From: Microbacterium rhizomatis
GTDB taxonomy: Bacteria; Actinomycetota; Actinomycetes; Actinomycetales; Microbacteriaceae
Reading direction: 5' to 3'
DNA length: 64,000 nucleotides
Assembly (NCBI RefSeq): GCF_008710745.1
Contig: NZ_VYSA01000002.1
Coordinates: forward strand, 992,001-1,056,000
The notes beneath the pieces are model-generated. The model was given only the letters and a program-made list of their open reading frames with translations. It made no database searches and had not been told where the DNA came from. Of this stretch, positions 62,133 to 64,000 are shown piece after piece. The stretch's first letter is position 1; each line of letters starts with the position of its first letter. Both the position numbers and the translations under genes were made by a program.

Positions 62133-63111
62133 CTATCGCTCCCGCGTCTTCAGGGACGAAAGGGTCACGGCGGCGATGATGATGAGACCAGTGACGACCT
62201 GCTGGACGTAGGAATTCACGCCGAGGATGTTCAGTCCGTTGCTCATGACGCCGATGATCGCGACGCCGACCATCGTTCCGACGATGTTCGCGGCGCCGGA
62301 ACGCACGACCGTCATCCCGAGGAAGACCGCGGCGACGGAGAAGAGCAGGTTGTCGGAGCCCTGCACGGCACTCGCACTGCCCAGCCGGGCGGCGAGGAGG
62401 ATGCCGCCGATCGCGGAAACGAATCCGGCGACCGTGAAGGCGAGCAGCCGGGCACGACGCACGTTGACTCCCGAGAGGCGCGAGACCTCGGCGTTTCCGC
62501 CCGTCGCGTACCAGCGGCGACCCAGGGTCGTGTAGCGCAGGACGAACCACAGGATCACCGAGATCCCGATCGCGAAGAAGACCGGCAGCGGGATCTGCAG
62601 GATGCGTCCCTGGCCGAGGTTGTTGAACTCCGGGGGCAGGTTGAACAGCGTCGTTCCGGCGGTCACGAGGTACGCGAGCCCGGTGACCGATGTCAGCGTC
62701 GCCAGGGTGGCGACGAACGCCGAGAGGTTCAGGTAGGCGATCAGGAGGCCGTTCGCAAGGCCGATGAGCAGGCCCACCACGAGCCCCGCGAGGATCGCCA
62801 CCGCGACCGGCACGCCGCTCAGCATGAGTGATGCCGATACGGCGCCCGCGAGTGCGGAGGTCGCCGCGACCGACAGGTCGAAGTCGCCGACGACCATCAC
62901 GAGCGTCTGCGCCCCTGCGATGATCGCGAGGATCGCGACCTGGTACAGGATGTTCCGCACATTCGTGAACGTGAGGAAGACGTCCGGTCTCATCACGAAG
63001 AAGAAGGCGATCAGCACGATCAGCGCGAGCACGGTTCCGCTCGACAGCAGCCGCTGCCCCACCGAGCGACGCGGAACGGCCAGGGTGTCGGTCGTATCCT
63101 CCAACCCCGGG

Positions 63112-63128
<17 letters not shown>
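62133..63128 (-). CDS. Ribose-type ABC transporter permease (RbsC-like)
   Basis: A 331-residue permease with about nine helices. FTNVRNILYQVAILAIIAGAQTLVMVVGDFDLSVAA is the RbsC hallmark region. GGTGG lies six bases upstream of the ATG at 63128. The gene overlaps the end of the ATPase gene by 17 bases. Confidence 0.92.

Positions 63129-64000
<872 letters not shown>

Overview
The window is high-GC DNA from an actinobacterium. The gene content (haem genes, IclR-rich aromatic catabolism, lipoprotein-anchored ABC transporters, single-chain glycyl-tRNA synthetase) and promoter style suggest Microbacteriaceae, probably a Microbacterium-like soil or plant-associated bacterium; this placement is inference. 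Thirteen genes start 6-7 bases after a TAnnnT-like -10 box, which points to leaderless transcripts; most others have a clear GGAG-type ribosome binding site. No tRNA, rRNA or CRISPR array was seen.

Layout. 1-6.5 kb: haem genes (hemG 5' end, hemE, hemA) separated by an amino-acid permease and a two-gene ABC exporter, then a HhH-GPD repair-type protein. 6.7-9.7 kb: a compositionally odd, decayed island with an FHA protein fused to foreign sequence, two unknown genes, an ADP-ribosyltransferase-like protein lacking the usual catalytic residues, a frameshifted small gene and a remnant repeat. It looks like the wreck of a type VII secretion/polymorphic toxin locus. 9.7-14.2 kb: IclR regulator, tandem-hotdog thioesterase and pcaI-pcaJ-pcaF (last steps of the beta-ketoadipate pathway). 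14.7-27.4 kb: amidase, agmatine deiminase, IclR, MFS exporter, acyltransferase, cyclase, enolase-superfamily racemase/OSBS, lipoprotein, FMN lactate-oxidase-type enzyme and glyS, with one structured intergenic region.

27.6-34.2 kb: pobA and the compact pcaHGBDC operon with its IclR regulator. With pcaIJF this gives a complete route from 4-hydroxybenzoate through protocatechuate to succinyl-CoA and acetyl-CoA. 34.3-36.6 kb: PadR-DUF1048-ABC efflux module. 36.8-41.6 kb: a complete Liv-type ABC importer, probably for an aromatic acid. 41.9-57.5 kb: the main feature, a methoxyaromatic cluster. It has three diverged LigM-type tetrahydrofolate-dependent O-demethylases, a MetE-like methyltransferase that could regenerate tetrahydrofolate, regulators of the IclR, GntR and LysR families, GalB/GalC/GalD homologues, and a catechol-2,3-dioxygenase-type (VOC) ring-cleavage enzyme where a type II gallate dioxygenase would be expected, then an aldehyde dehydrogenase and an MFS carrier. 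57.7-64 kb: a benzaldehyde/vanillin-type aldehyde dehydrogenase, sugar-phosphate isomerase-like protein, SDR dehydrogenase and a ribose-type ABC importer running off the end.

Intergenic DNA is rich in structure. At least three families of long palindromes recur, mostly between convergent genes and often next to C-rich tracts after the stop codons. Several regulator-operator pairs can be proposed from palindromes. A G/C-only tract at about 14.24-14.38 kb, flanked by a duplicated gene end, is probably an assembly error.
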